A stretch of DNA of 53,352 nt, taken from NCBI GenBank assembly GCA_028346125.1, contig JAOMEV010000015.1, positions 1 through 53,352 on the forward strand. Direction: 5' to 3'. A model generated the notes under the pieces. That model was not told the DNA's origin. It did no database searches and worked only from the letters and a program-made list of their open reading frames with translations. The stretch comes from Bacteriovoracales bacterium. GTDB lineage: Bacteria; Bdellovibrionota; Bacteriovoracia; Bacteriovoracales; Bacteriovoracaceae. The position numbers were made by a program, and so were the translations under genes. Below are positions 45,094-53,352 of the stretch, piece after piece; position 1 is the stretch's first letter, and each line of letters begins with the position of its first letter.

Positions 45094-47664
45094 TTACTTC
45101 TTCTTTTTTTCCTCAATGATCTTTTCAACTTCCTTAAGAGTCAGCTTCAAAACCTTCTCTTCATCACTTTTGATATCATCAGGAAGGCCAATGTTTTTTG
45201 AACCAAATTTAATATAAGGCCCATACTTTCCTTCGTAGATACCTATTTTTTTCTTCAACTTTGACTTATCCCCAAAATCCTTCAGAAGCTTACTTCTTCT
45301 AGAGGCCTTTTTTTCCTGGGCCAAGAGCTCTAAGGCCCTTTCCAGGACAACTTCATACACATCATCTTCTTTTTTCAAAGACCTAAACTCGCCATCACAC
45401 ATAACATATGGTCCAAACCTACCGACATTGGCCAAAACTGGCTCACCTTTTTCCGGGTGAGCCCCAAGCTCTCTTGGAAGAGAGAGAATTCTTAAAGCAT
45501 CACTAAGCTCCACAGTTTGTGGAGTTAGGTTTTTTGGTAAGCTGGACCTTCTCGGTTTGGGGTTTTCTTCAGTTTTCTCACCTAATTGAAGGTAGGCGCC
45601 ATATCTCCCAATAAGACAGTAGATATTTTCCCCATTATCTGGATGAACACCTATGGGAACAGGACCCTTCTCTTGCATTTCAATGAGCTGGTCAATATCT
45701 TCAACTTTCAAATCTGCCGGAGCGATATCTTCAGGGATAGAGGCCCTAATTTCATCGTCTGCCTCAGTCTTCTTATCTGAAATTATATAAGGTCCAAAAC
45801 GCCCGACCTTTATTTCAGCTTTCTTCCCATTGATATGAGGCAAAGAGATTGTTCTTGTGTCTTCAGGTTTTATCTTTTTTTCATTCTCCTCAACCTTGGA
45901 CTTCAAACCAGTTTTTCCTAAATAAAACTTTTTTAGGTATTTTTTATGGTCAAGCTCACCATAAGCAATATCATCTAGAGATTGCTCCATAGTCCTGGTA
46001 AATTCGTAATTAATTAAGTTCTCAAAGTAGTTTTCCAAAAGCTGTATAACCGCAAGGCCTGTAAAGGTAGGCACCATCGTATTACCAACTCTTCTAACAT
46101 ACCCTCTGTCTAAAATAGTATTAATAATACTAGCGTAAGTCGATGGTCTCCCAATCTCCTTCTTCTCCAAATTATTAACAAGGGAAGCTTCAGTAAATCT
46201 GGCAGGTGGTTTTGTTGAGTGCTCAGAAGGTTTCAACGTACCTTTACTTAAAATGTCACCCTTTTCAAGGTGAGGTAGAATCACTTCTTTATCATCAAGT
46301 GCTGCATTTGGATCATCTTTTCCTTCAACATACACTCTCAGGAAACCTGGAAACAGTATCTTTGTACCATTCGCTTGATAATCTGATTCTCCCACTTTAA
46401 TTTTTACGACTTGTGAAGATTTTTTCGCCTCCGCCATTTGACATGCTAAGGTTCTTTTCCAAATAAGTTCATAGAGGGACGCCTCTTTCCCTGAAAAACC
46501 ACAATCCTTAGGGAGGACAAAAGTATCCCCTGCAGGACGAATGGCCTCATGGGCCTCCTGGGCACCTTTAGATTTTGACTTGAATTGCCTTATTTCAGGC
46601 GAAAGAAACTCCTCACCATAAAGGCTTTGAATCTGATCTCTAGCAGCTTTGACCGCCTGCTTGGAAAGAGTTGGGGAGTCTGTTCTCATGTAGGTGATAA
46701 GACCCTCTTCATAAAGCTTCTGGGCAACTCCCATAACCTCTCGAGTGCTCATTCCCAGCTTTCTGTTTCCTTCCTGTTGAAGTGTTGATGTTATAAAGGG
46801 AGGTAGAGGTCTTGAAACAGAGTGAGTTTCCTTTATCGCTTCCACTTTCCAATCTTCTTTTTTTCCCTCTTCTACAAGCTTTAGGGACTCTTTTTCTGTA
46901 AGAACTCTAAGTCCCTTATCGGAAACAAGTTTTCCTGTTTTATCATCGAAATCCTTACCCACAGCTACTTTTAGCCCTTCACTATGAGTAATTTTTGCTG
47001 TGAATTTTGCCTTTCCTTCCTCTAAAGACAGACCTTCGACCTTAATTCCCCAGTAATCGGCCTTCTTAAAAATCATTCTTTCACGCTCACGTTCAACAAT
47101 AAGGCGAAGGCCAGAAGACTGAACACGGCCTGCAGAAAGCCCGTAACAAATTTTCTTCCACAATAGTGGTGACAGGGTATAACCAAAAATTCTATCTAAG
47201 ACCCTTCTTGCTTCTTGGGCCCTTACCAATTGCATATCTATATCACGACAATTTTCCAAGGCCTCTGCAATAGCTTGCTTGGTAATTTCATGAAAAACCA
47301 TTCTTTTAACTGGAACCTTCGGGGATAAGATTTGAGTCAAGTGCCAAGAAATACTCTCTCCTTCACGGTCCTCATCGGTTGCGAGATAGAGAACATCGGC
47401 CGACTTCAATTTCTTTTTTAATTCTCGGACAAACTTAAATTTTCCCTTGGGGGTAACATAAAGGGGCTCAAAGTTGTTATCGACATCAACGCCTAATTTG
47501 GCCCAATCTTCTTTTTTGAGATCTTTTGGGATCTCAGCAGCTGATTGAGGAAGGTCCCTTAAATGACCCATACTGGCCTCAACAATATAATCTTTAGACA
47601 AAAACTTTTTGATTGTTTTTGCTTTGGTTGGAGACTCGACAATAACTAAATGCGTAAGACTCAT
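45094..47664 (-). CDS. topA: DNA topoisomerase I
   Basis: Type IA topoisomerase of 856 residues that relaxes negative supercoils. The TOPRIM domain begins VIVESPTKAKTIKKFL with the acidic LATDEDREGE (94-103). The catalytic tyrosine is Tyr325 in GLITYMRTDSPTLS. The C-terminal part contains at least three repeats with GRFGPYI, GRYGAYLQLG, GRFGPYVMC and GKYGPYIKFG, but no four-cysteine zinc ribbons. ATG start with AAGGA and a sigma-70 promoter upstream. Confidence 0.97.
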   Translation of the reverse strand: MSLTHLVIVESPTKAKTIKKFLSKDYIVEASMGHLRDLPQSAAEIPKDLKKEDWAKLGVDVDNNFEPLYVTPKGKFKFVRELKKKLKSADVLYLATDEDREGESISWHLTQILSPKVPVKRMVFHEITKQAIAEALENCRDIDMQLVRAQEARRVLDRIFGYTLSPLLWKKICYGLSAGRVQSSGLRLIVERERERMIFKKADYWGIKVEGLSLEEGKAKFTAKITHSEGLKVAVGKDFDDKTGKLVSDKGLRVLTEKESLKLVEEGKKEDWKVEAIKETHSVSRPLPPFITSTLQQEGNRKLGMSTREVMGVAQKLYEEGLITYMRTDSPTLSKQAVKAARDQIQSLYGEEFLSPEIRQFKSKSKGAQEAHEAIRPAGDTFVLPKDCGFSGKEASLYELIWKRTLACQMAEAKKSSQVVKIKVGESDYQANGTKILFPGFLRVYVEGKDDPNAALDDKEVILPHLEKGDILSKGTLKPSEHSTKPPARFTEASLVNNLEKKEIGRPSTYASIINTILDRGYVRRVGNTMVPTFTGLAVIQLLENYFENLINYEFTRTMEQSLDDIAYGELDHKKYLKKFYLGKTGLKSKVEENEKKIKPEDTRTISLPHINGKKAEIKVGRFGPYIISDKKTEADDEIRASIPEDIAPADLKVEDIDQLIEMQEKGPVPIGVHPDNGENIYCLIGRYGAYLQLGEKTEENPKPRRSSLPKNLTPQTVELSDALRILSLPRELGAHPEKGEPVLANVGRFGPYVMCDGEFRSLKKEDDVYEVVLERALELLAQEKKASRRSKLLKDFGDKSKLKKKIGIYEGKYGPYIKFGSKNIGLPDDIKSDEEKVLKLTLKEVEKIIEEKKKK

Positions 47665-47704
47665 AAATTCGGTCCTTTATATATTAGGCTTTTTACGGTG
47701 AAAT

Positions 47705-47732
47705 TCTATAGCATTTTATGCCATTAACTCAA
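47705..47732 (-). promoter_or_regulatory. Sigma-70 promoter of topA
   Basis: Leftward TTGAGT (47732-47727) and TATAGA (47710-47705) are separated by 16 bp. The start point would be near 47697, about 33 nt before the ATG at 47664. Confidence 0.6.
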
Positions 47733-47763
47733 TGATAATTAAAGATATTAAAGTGAAGAAATA

Positions 47764-48030
47764 TTATTTGCAATTTTTGACGCAAGTCTTATTTTCGCGA
47801 AAACACACTCTTTTGCGGTTTAGTTTCCCTAAACCTTTGCTGTCAAGGCATAGCAGCATTTCAGAAACATTTTCGCTATAGCAACCCTTCTTATCTAGGT
47901 CTGTACCCTTAATAAGACAGGCATGCATCTCGTCGTAACACTTCTTGGAGCACTCTTTTTTCGCATAGGAATATGAAGAAATTATCAAAATGAAGAAGAA
48001 GAATAAAAAGTACTTAAACCTGTATTTCAT
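47764..48030 (-). CDS. Small secreted cysteine-rich protein
   Basis: Protein of 88 residues. A signal peptide (1 to about 22, ending SYSYA) is followed by a basic mature part with eight cysteines, enough for four disulfide bonds, spaced as C-x3-C-x6-C and C-x4-C-x3-C among others. ATG at 48030 has GAGGAG about eight bases upstream; an in-frame upstream start would extend it by six residues without support. The family is not recognised. Divergent from another small exported protein. Confidence 0.7.
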   Translation of the reverse strand: MKYRFKYFLFFFFILIISSYSYAKKECSKKCYDEMHACLIKGTDLDKKGCYSENVSEMLLCLDSKGLGKLNRKRVCFRENKTCVKNCK

Positions 48031-48216
48031 GTTCAGACTCCTCACCAAAGGTTCTCTATCTGACTCTTTCGGTCAAGTGCCCCCCTTCAATTTAATTTAT
48101 TGCTTGAGTATCGACAAAATTAAAATGAAACTCCGTTATTATTCGAACAAAGCCCTGATAATTCTATGAAATTAATATGTTTTAATAGGGTATATAATGA
48201 AATTTTGGTTAGCTTT

Positions 48217-48555
48217 ATGAAAAATCTTAGTTTTGAAAAACTTTTTTTGGCAGTTATCGCCTTGTTTTTACTTGTGATTCCTCTGGAAGTACAGTCCAAA
48301 CAGGGCTTTAGGCCCGTTTTGCAAAAGCCCTCTTTGCTTTCTGCGCCAGACAAAATATTGGCGAAGGCTCCAGAGCACTACAAACTCAAGATGCTCCTCA
48401 AAAAGCATAAGAAGGTTTACTTCAAAAAAAACCTGGAACAAGATCTCTTTTTTTACTTTGGCCCCTACATAAGGCATAAAGGCCATTACTCTAAGGAAGA
48501 GCTAAAAAAATTCAACAATCTACTACGTGAGTTATTTAGGCACCATTTTAACTAG
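48217..48555 (+). CDS. Small exported protein of unknown function
   Basis: About 112 residues. The N-terminal hydrophobic stretch FLAVIALFLLVIPLEVQS forms a signal peptide or anchor. The mature part is basic, with HYKLKMLLKKHKKVYFKKN and a histidine-containing C terminus (FRHHFN). ATG at 48217 is chosen because it places the signal at the extreme N terminus; an in-frame ATG at 48166 is also possible, and neither has a clear ribosome binding site. Family not recognised. Confidence 0.6.
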   Translation: MKNLSFEKLFLAVIALFLLVIPLEVQSKQGFRPVLQKPSLLSAPDKILAKAPEHYKLKMLLKKHKKVYFKKNLEQDLFFYFGPYIRHKGHYSKEELKKFNNLLRELFRHHFN

Positions 48556-48614
48556 ACAATTCACCTAAAACTTTTTTATCCTCACCGCTTATACTCAATT
48601 TAAGAAGGCCGGAA

Positions 48615-50036
48615 ATGAATCACGAACAATTAAAAAAAACTCTTAGGTCACTTCCCTCAAAAGGAGCCGATTGGATCGGCCTCAAAAAAATAACAAGTAA
48701 AATAAAGTTTCACTCAGTCAAAAATGGCCTTCCCCTTTCAAACAAAATTTACCAAGATGAGGGTGTCCAAATTGAAGTTTTGAAAAATGGACAATTTGCC
48801 TACAGTTCGACCCAAGATACTTCTCCAAATGGGATAAAACTGGCCTATGAAAAGGCCCTCTTTCTCGCAGAGAGCTCTTCAAAATACCCTATATTCCCTT
48901 TTACCAGGGAGACTAGACCACAATTCAAAAATCAACCTTCTCCTCATGACTTTAATCAAACAACAAGTGGAGAAATCCATGATGTTTTAAGCCTTTCTTG
49001 TGACTCTATTAAGAAAGAAAAAGGCCTCATACACTCTGAGGGATATGCCGCCTTAAAAGAAACGGAAACCTATCATATAGGTCTTGGTGATGAAGAGTTT
49101 TATAGCTCTAAAAACACAATTGATTTTTCTTTAAAAGCTATCGCTCAAGAAGGTACAGAGGTTCAAACACGGACTTGGGGAAATACCCTTCAGGCAGGCC
49201 CTGAGTATTTTCAAAAGGAGCTCTTCAAAAAAGAGGCCACAAGGATTGCAAAAGAGGCAAGAGAACTTTCCTTTGCTGAGCAATGTCCCTCTGAAAAAAT
49301 GGACCTTCTCCTTATGCCAGACCAAATGATCCTTCAAATTCATGAATCAATTGGCCACCCCCTTGAGCTTGACAGAATTTTAGGGGATGAAAGAAATTAT
49401 GCTGGCCAAAGCTTTGTGAAGCTCTCTGATTTTGGGAATTATCAATATGGCTCCAAAGCACTGAACGTGACTTTTGACCCCACCGTTGAGAAAGAAGTCG
49501 CCTCGTACAAAATGGATGACACTGGTCATATGGCCACCAAAGAGTTCATCATTAAAGAAGGTAAACTCCTAAGAGGTTTAGGGTCTCTCGAAAGTCAGTT
49601 ACGGTCCAATGTCCCAGGCGTGGCCTGCGGGAGGGTCTCTTCTTGGAATAGACCTCCTATCGACAGGATGGCCAATCTCAACCTCGAACCTGGAGAAGGC
49701 AACTTCGAGGAAATGGTGAGCTCTATGGAAAGAGGTGTTATTATGGCAACCAACAAAAGTTGGTCGATAGATGATTATAGAAATAAATTTCAATTTGGCT
49801 GTGAGTACGCCAAACTTGTTGAAAATGGCAGGATAACTAAAACCCTAAGAAACCCCAACTACAGAGGCATATCAACTCCTTTTTGGCATAGCTTAAAAGA
49901 AGTTGGAAGTCTTCCAACAAGAGAAATCTTTGGAACGGCCTACTGTGGAAAAGGTGAGCCTAACCAAGCAATAGAAGTCGGTCATGCATCTTCTGTTTGC
50001 CTCTTTAACGGCATAGAAGTTTTTGGTGGAGTATAA
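48615..50036 (+). CDS. tldD: TldD-like metallopeptidase
   Basis: Protein of 473 residues of the TldD/PmbA family (peptidase U62). The HExxxH zinc motif is HESIGHPLELDR with His243 and His248, the active subunit signature. The C-terminal part has VPGVACGRVSSWNRPP and DYRNKFQFGCEYAKLVENG. TldD works with TldE as a heterodimeric protease that degrades unfolded peptides and, in E. coli, matures microcin and other modified peptides. It is followed immediately (next base) by the TldE-like partner. Confidence 0.9.
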   Translation: MNHEQLKKTLRSLPSKGADWIGLKKITSKIKFHSVKNGLPLSNKIYQDEGVQIEVLKNGQFAYSSTQDTSPNGIKLAYEKALFLAESSSKYPIFPFTRETRPQFKNQPSPHDFNQTTSGEIHDVLSLSCDSIKKEKGLIHSEGYAALKETETYHIGLGDEEFYSSKNTIDFSLKAIAQEGTEVQTRTWGNTLQAGPEYFQKELFKKEATRIAKEARELSFAEQCPSEKMDLLLMPDQMILQIHESIGHPLELDRILGDERNYAGQSFVKLSDFGNYQYGSKALNVTFDPTVEKEVASYKMDDTGHMATKEFIIKEGKLLRGLGSLESQLRSNVPGVACGRVSSWNRPPIDRMANLNLEPGEGNFEEMVSSMERGVIMATNKSWSIDDYRNKFQFGCEYAKLVENGRITKTLRNPNYRGISTPFWHSLKEVGSLPTREIFGTAYCGKGEPNQAIEVGHASSVCLFNGIEVFGGV

Positions 50037-51374
50037 ATGGAAAACAAACTAACAAAAAATATTTTTTTCTCCTTAGGTCTTAAAATCTTCTCCTCTTTGA
50101 AAGATCATGAAGAACTCACCCTTTCTCTCGTGGGAGAAGAAACGAACTATTTGAGATTTAACAAGGCGAAAGTCAGACAGTCTCTCCATCTCATCCAGGG
50201 AAATATTAATCTTAATTTTACTTCCCAGGAAAAAACATGTTCTTGGTCTATTCCATTCCAGCAAGACCTCGAGCAAACATTGGAAAAAATGACCACGGCC
50301 CTTGGGCATTTGAGGACTGAAGCGGCTTCTCTCCCTAAAGACCCTTTTCTCGTAAAGACCCAAAACAATGGCCCTTACGAAAAAGACCATGAAGGAACTC
50401 TTCCACCAGATGATGAACTTGTTCACTCTATCCTTTACCCCGGAAAAGATTTGGACTTAGTGGGTATATATTCTGGAGGAAGAAATATTCGAGCAAATAT
50501 GAACTCCAAAGGCCAAAAGCAATGGTTTTCCACCACAAACTTTTTGGTCGATTTTTCTCTTTACGATGCTGTCCAAAATGCCGTTAAAGGTTACTATGGC
50601 GGCCAATTATGGGACCAAGAGTCCTATAATCAAAAAATATCCCAGGCCAAAGAACAGCTTGAACTTATGAAAAGGCCAAGAAAAAAAGTTTCTCGCGGAT
50701 CTTATAGAACCTATTTTGCACCTGCTGCTGTTTCAGAAATATTAACAATGATGAGCTGGGGAGGAGTTAGCGCAGCCTCTTTTAAAAAAAGTGAATCGGC
50801 CCTTGGACCTTTGGCCAATAATAAAAAGTCTCTTTCTCCTAAGTTTTCACTTTTAGAGGATTTCAAATTAGGGCTCTGTCCACCCTTTAATGAATATGGA
50901 GAACTTTCAAACGATACGATTCCCCTAATTGAAAATGGTCAATTAAAAAATCTTCTCACCAACTCAAAGACAGCTAAGGAATATGATCTTAAAAGCAATG
51001 GGGCCAATCAAAGTGAGGGTCTACGCAGCCCCCTCATAAAAACGGGTGGCCTTAAAAAAGAAAACATACTTAAAACTCTCGGAACTGGTCTCTATTTATC
51101 TAACCTCCACTACTTAAACTGGAGTGATATGCGTGGAGGTAGAATGACCGGCATGACAAGGTTTGCTTGCTTCTGGGTTGAAGATGGAAAAATTGTCGCT
51201 CCGATAGAAGACCTTAGGTTTGATGAGTCCCTCTATAATTTCTGGGGAGAGCAACTAGTTGGTTTGACAAACTTTTCAGAAACCTTTCCTGAGCCTGGAA
51301 CTTATAGTCAAAGAGGAGTTGGAGGAGTCAACGTTCCTGGAATGATCGTCGAAAACTTCTCCTTTACTTTGTAG
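50037..51374 (+). CDS. TldE/PmbA-like partner of TldD
   Basis: Protein of 445 residues that starts at the base following the tldD stop. It follows the TldD/PmbA fold (RFNKAKVRQSLH near the N terminus; SNGANQSEGL and LHYLNWSDMRGGRMTG in the C-terminal half) but has no HExxxH, as expected for the TldE subunit. It should form the heterodimer with the TldD-like protein. Its stop overlaps that of the convergent DUF423 gene by 11 bp. Confidence 0.88.
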   Translation: MENKLTKNIFFSLGLKIFSSLKDHEELTLSLVGEETNYLRFNKAKVRQSLHLIQGNINLNFTSQEKTCSWSIPFQQDLEQTLEKMTTALGHLRTEAASLPKDPFLVKTQNNGPYEKDHEGTLPPDDELVHSILYPGKDLDLVGIYSGGRNIRANMNSKGQKQWFSTTNFLVDFSLYDAVQNAVKGYYGGQLWDQESYNQKISQAKEQLELMKRPRKKVSRGSYRTYFAPAAVSEILTMMSWGGVSAASFKKSESALGPLANNKKSLSPKFSLLEDFKLGLCPPFNEYGELSNDTIPLIENGQLKNLLTNSKTAKEYDLKSNGANQSEGLRSPLIKTGGLKKENILKTLGTGLYLSNLHYLNWSDMRGGRMTGMTRFACFWVEDGKIVAPIEDLRFDESLYNFWGEQLVGLTNFSETFPEPGTYSQRGVGGVNVPGMIVENFSFTL

Positions 51375-51738
51375 AGTCTTTCTTTAAGAAAGCAAAAATA
51401 AGAGTACCCCAGCCACAGAGAAAGGAAACGCCTCCTAGGGGGACAATCATGGCAAAAGCCTTTTCTTGGGTCAGAGCATAAAGGTAACAATTAAAAGAAA
51501 AGAGTAGGATCCCAACAACAAAAAAGGCGCCTGCCTTCTTTAAAAGACCTTCGTTCATATGACCCAGAAGCCCGATAAAAAGAAGCCCAAACCCATGATA
51601 AAACTGATACGTCACACCTGTTTTGAAAGTCTCGATGGCCTTAAGTGAAAGACTTTTTTCTAGCCCATGTGCCCCAAAGGCCCCAAAAGCTACGGCCAAG
51701 AATAAAAAAACTGAACCCAATAAGAACCAAGATCGCAT
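51364..51738 (-). CDS. DUF423 membrane protein
   Basis: Small membrane protein of 124 residues with about four helices: VFLFLAVAFGAFGAHGLE at the N terminus, then FYHGFGLLFIGLLG, and C-terminal MIVPLGGVSFLCGWGTL. This is the DUF423 (YgdD) pattern. Function unknown; a housekeeping membrane protein in many bacteria. Separated from the upstream receiver operon by a likely terminator. Confidence 0.9.
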   Translation of the reverse strand: MRSWFLLGSVFLFLAVAFGAFGAHGLEKSLSLKAIETFKTGVTYQFYHGFGLLFIGLLGHMNEGLLKKAGAFFVVGILLFSFNCYLYALTQEKAFAMIVPLGGVSFLCGWGTLIFAFLKKDSTK

Positions 51739-51756
51739 ATATAACCTCTTTTAAAA

Positions 51757-51787
51757 ACTCTTCAATAACCTTCTCACAGCGAAGAGT
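51757..51787 (-). terminator. Likely terminator after the two-receiver operon
   Basis: In the leftward direction ACTCTTC (51787-51781) pairs with GAAGAGT (51763-51757) and is followed by TTTTT. It lies between the last receiver stop (51820) and the DUF423 start (51738). The 17-nt loop is large, so the call is moderate. Confidence 0.5.
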
Positions 51788-51819
51788 CTAGTTCTTAATT
51801 AATAATGTCATTGGATATC

Positions 51820-52194
51820 TTAAGGTTTTAACTTATCCAGAAGGTCTAAAAGAACAACCATTCTTTTTTCAGAAATTGGCTTGGAAAACCATGCGGCCAC
51901 TCCTGCAGCTTTACCTCTCTCTTTCATTTTATCACTGGTTTCTGTCGTGAGAATAATTATACGAGCACTGGAGGCTAAGTTTTTTTCTTTAACAACTTCC
52001 AACATTGTCAGGCCATCCATCCCCGGCATATTAATATCACTAATAATAAAAGAAGCATCTAGATGATGGAGTATGGTATCTAAACCCATTAAACCATCTT
52101 CAGCTTCGATGATTTCATAACCTTCAGACTCAAACTTAGTTTTTAGTTGCATCCTCAACGTAACAGAATCATCAATAATGATTATTTTTTCCAT
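51820..52194 (-). CDS. Single-domain response regulator (CheY-like)
   Basis: Receiver domain of 124 residues and nothing else. Acidic pair in IIIIDDS, phosphoacceptor Asp in FIISDINMPGMDG, then conserved Thr in IILTTE and Lys in AWFSKPI. No output domain, so it should act by protein interaction. It starts directly after the stop of the upstream receiver gene and is the last gene of an operon with the CheA-like kinase. Confidence 0.92.
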   Translation of the reverse strand: MEKIIIIDDSVTLRMQLKTKFESEGYEIIEAEDGLMGLDTILHHLDASFIISDINMPGMDGLTMLEVVKEKNLASSARIIILTTETSDKMKERGKAAGVAAWFSKPISEKRMVVLLDLLDKLKP

Positions 52195-52195
52195 A

Positions 52196-52573
52196 TTATC
52201 TTTTTGAAGCTGCCAAGAGCATTTGTACTGTTTTTAAAAATTTTTGATCGCCAACGGGCTTAATTAACCAAATACGCACTCCTGCCTTCATCCCTTCGTC
52301 TCGGAGTTGATCATCCGTTTCAGTTGTAACCATCATTATCGGGACCTCGGTCAACTTTTCCTTCTTAATAATTTTCGCCAAATCCAATCCACTGACTTTT
52401 CCCATATGAAGGTCGCTCACGATTAAATTGAAGGTTTGTCCATCCTTCTCTAAAACGGCTAAAGCTTCCTCGGAGGAAGCTGCTTCAACGACATCGAACC
52501 CATTTTCCCGCAAAATCCCTCCCATTTTATCTCTATAGGATTTTGTATCATCAACAAGTAAAACCTTATCCAT
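52196..52573 (-). CDS. Single-domain response regulator (CheY-like), second copy
   Basis: Receiver domain of 125 residues. Acidic pair in VLLVDDTKS, phosphoacceptor Asp in LIVSDLHMGKVSG (the usual MP after the Asp is MG here), Thr in IMMVTTE and Lys in IWLIKPV. Similar to its neighbour, probably by gene duplication. Begins 17 bp after the CheA-like kinase stop. Confidence 0.92.
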   Translation of the reverse strand: MDKVLLVDDTKSYRDKMGGILRENGFDVVEAASSEEALAVLEKDGQTFNLIVSDLHMGKVSGLDLAKIIKKEKLTEVPIMMVTTETDDQLRDEGMKAGVRIWLIKPVGDQKFLKTVQMLLAASKR

Positions 52574-52590
52574 TATAATCTCCTCAAGGT

Positions 52591-53352
52591 TTATTTATTA
52601 GGTATAGTTATTGTAAAAGTTGTTCCTTCCCTAAGCTTTGACTTAACGGTTATCTTACCACCCAAAGCTCCTAGACCTGACCTAACAGCATCCATCCCAA
52701 CTCCTCTCCCACTTACATCACTGACTTCTTCCTTTGTGCTTACAGAAGATAAAAAGAGTAAGTCTAGCTTTTCCTCATCAGTCATCTCTGAATCCTCAAC
52801 AACTCCAGAGGCCAAGGCCTTACCAAACAATCTCTCTCCATCAATGCCACCACCATCATCTTTAACATCCAATACAAGCTGACCACTCCCATTTCTAAAA
52901 CTAATTTTTAATGACCCAACTTCATTTTTTCCAAAATTAACTCTATCATCAGGTTTTTCTATACCGTGATCTACTGAGTTTCTCACAAGATGAATGAGTG
53001 ATTCCCGAAGACATTTTGCAACCGTGGGATCGACAAGAAGGTCATTACCATCTACACCCATCTTCACTTTTTTACCTAATTTTTTGCATGTTTCAGAAAC
53101 GACTTTTTCAAAAGATTTGATTATTTTGTAAACAGACTCACCATCGTCAACCTTACCAAATGCCTTTTCGACTTCATCTAAAGACAATTTTTTATTTTGT
53201 AATAACTTTATGATTTCAGTTTTTAAACAGTTAATATTTTCAATGGGTACAGTATGCTCTTCACTACCACTCTTACCCTCTTTTAGTTGTATTAAATTGC
53301 TATCTAAAGCAGACACTTTTCCCCGAGCAATTACTAATCTCTCATAGACATC
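52591..53352 (-). CDS. CheA-like histidine kinase, 5'-truncated by the window edge
   Basis: The open frame continues to the last base of the window, so the real start lies outside; a GTG at 53316 is not taken as the start. The visible 254 residues include a CheA-type ATPase with N-box HLVRNSVDHGI, G1 VKDDGGGI, and G2 SGRGVGMD, and the C-terminal GTTFTITIP. Any Hpt domain would be further upstream. It leads an operon with two single-domain receivers, its probable phosphoryl acceptors. Confidence 0.88.
   Translation of the reverse strand, partial: DVYERLVIARGKVSALDSNLIQLKEGKSGSEEHTVPIENINCLKTEIIKLLQNKKLSLDEVEKAFGKVDDGESVYKIIKSFEKVVSETCKKLGKKVKMGVDGNDLLVDPTVAKCLRESLIHLVRNSVDHGIEKPDDRVNFGKNEVGSLKISFRNGSGQLVLDVKDDGGGIDGERLFGKALASGVVEDSEMTDEEKLDLLFLSSVSTKEEVSDVSGRGVGMDAVRSGLGALGGKITVKSKLREGTTFTITIPNK

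Noticed and set aside
1..53352. tRNA, rRNA, CRISPR, insertion sequences, prophage
   Set aside because: No cloverleaf-like sequence, spaced repeats, transposase or integrase motifs were found by reading.

Overview
The window is AT-rich (roughly one third G+C) chromosomal DNA. It has no rRNA, tRNA, CRISPR array, transposase or phage genes that I could recognise. The dense two-component signalling (three CheA-like kinases, a giant hybrid kinase, several receiver proteins, a degenerate HD-GYP protein), the MotA-like membrane proteins, the many exported proteins and proteases, and the overall base composition suggest a Bacteriovorax/Halobacteriovorax-like member of the Bdellovibrionota. That placement is inference from gene content, not from a marker phylogeny.

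Layout. Positions 93-7813 hold what looks like a light-response and photorepair locus. A MerR-type regulator with a cobalamin-binding domain (CarH/LitR family) is transcribed leftwards with a flavin reductase and an SDR. From the opposite side of its promoter region runs a rightward operon: TIGR01777 epimerase fused to an SRPBCC domain, DUF523/DUF1722 protein, photolyase, and epimerase/DUF2867 protein. Positions 7810-9602 hold the most unusual item: four small genes in two translationally coupled pairs that encode miniature MotA-like membrane proteins. They keep the MotA/PomA membrane signatures but lack the cytoplasmic domain. They lie just downstream of a 1257-residue 7TMR-DISM sensor kinase with Hpt and CheA-like ATPase domains (9791-13564).

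Positions 14178-18324 carry two exported proteins, one of unknown function and one metzincin-type metalloprotease lipoprotein. Then come an AIM24-family protein with a tiny ribbon-helix-helix-like gene, a receiver/PilZ-like protein, and a metallo-beta-lactamase-fold protein fused to two cyclic-nucleotide-binding domains. Next are a second CheA-like kinase with an exported protein, divergent from a 1307-residue hybrid kinase (22862-30192). Positions 30189-36828 hold lipid and small-molecule genes (fatty acid hydroxylase, EamA exporter, reductase-type SDR, TPMT methyltransferase, 2-hydroxyacid dehydrogenase), then a degenerate HD-GYP protein and a secreted trypsin-like protease.

Positions 36909-42697 are a housekeeping run in the order tilS, ftsH, folP, pyrC. 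An exported EEP-family nuclease follows, convergent to the topA-HIT operon; the junction between them contains a 148-bp tandem duplication holding 3' fragments of both genes. The right end has two small secreted proteins, the tldD/tldE-like peptidase pair, a DUF423 protein, and an operon of a CheA-like kinase (cut by the window edge) with two single-domain receivers.

Genome-scale quirks: GGCC is strongly over-represented for this base composition, and five of seven convergent gene pairs overlap at their stop codons, three of them sharing a single TTAA.
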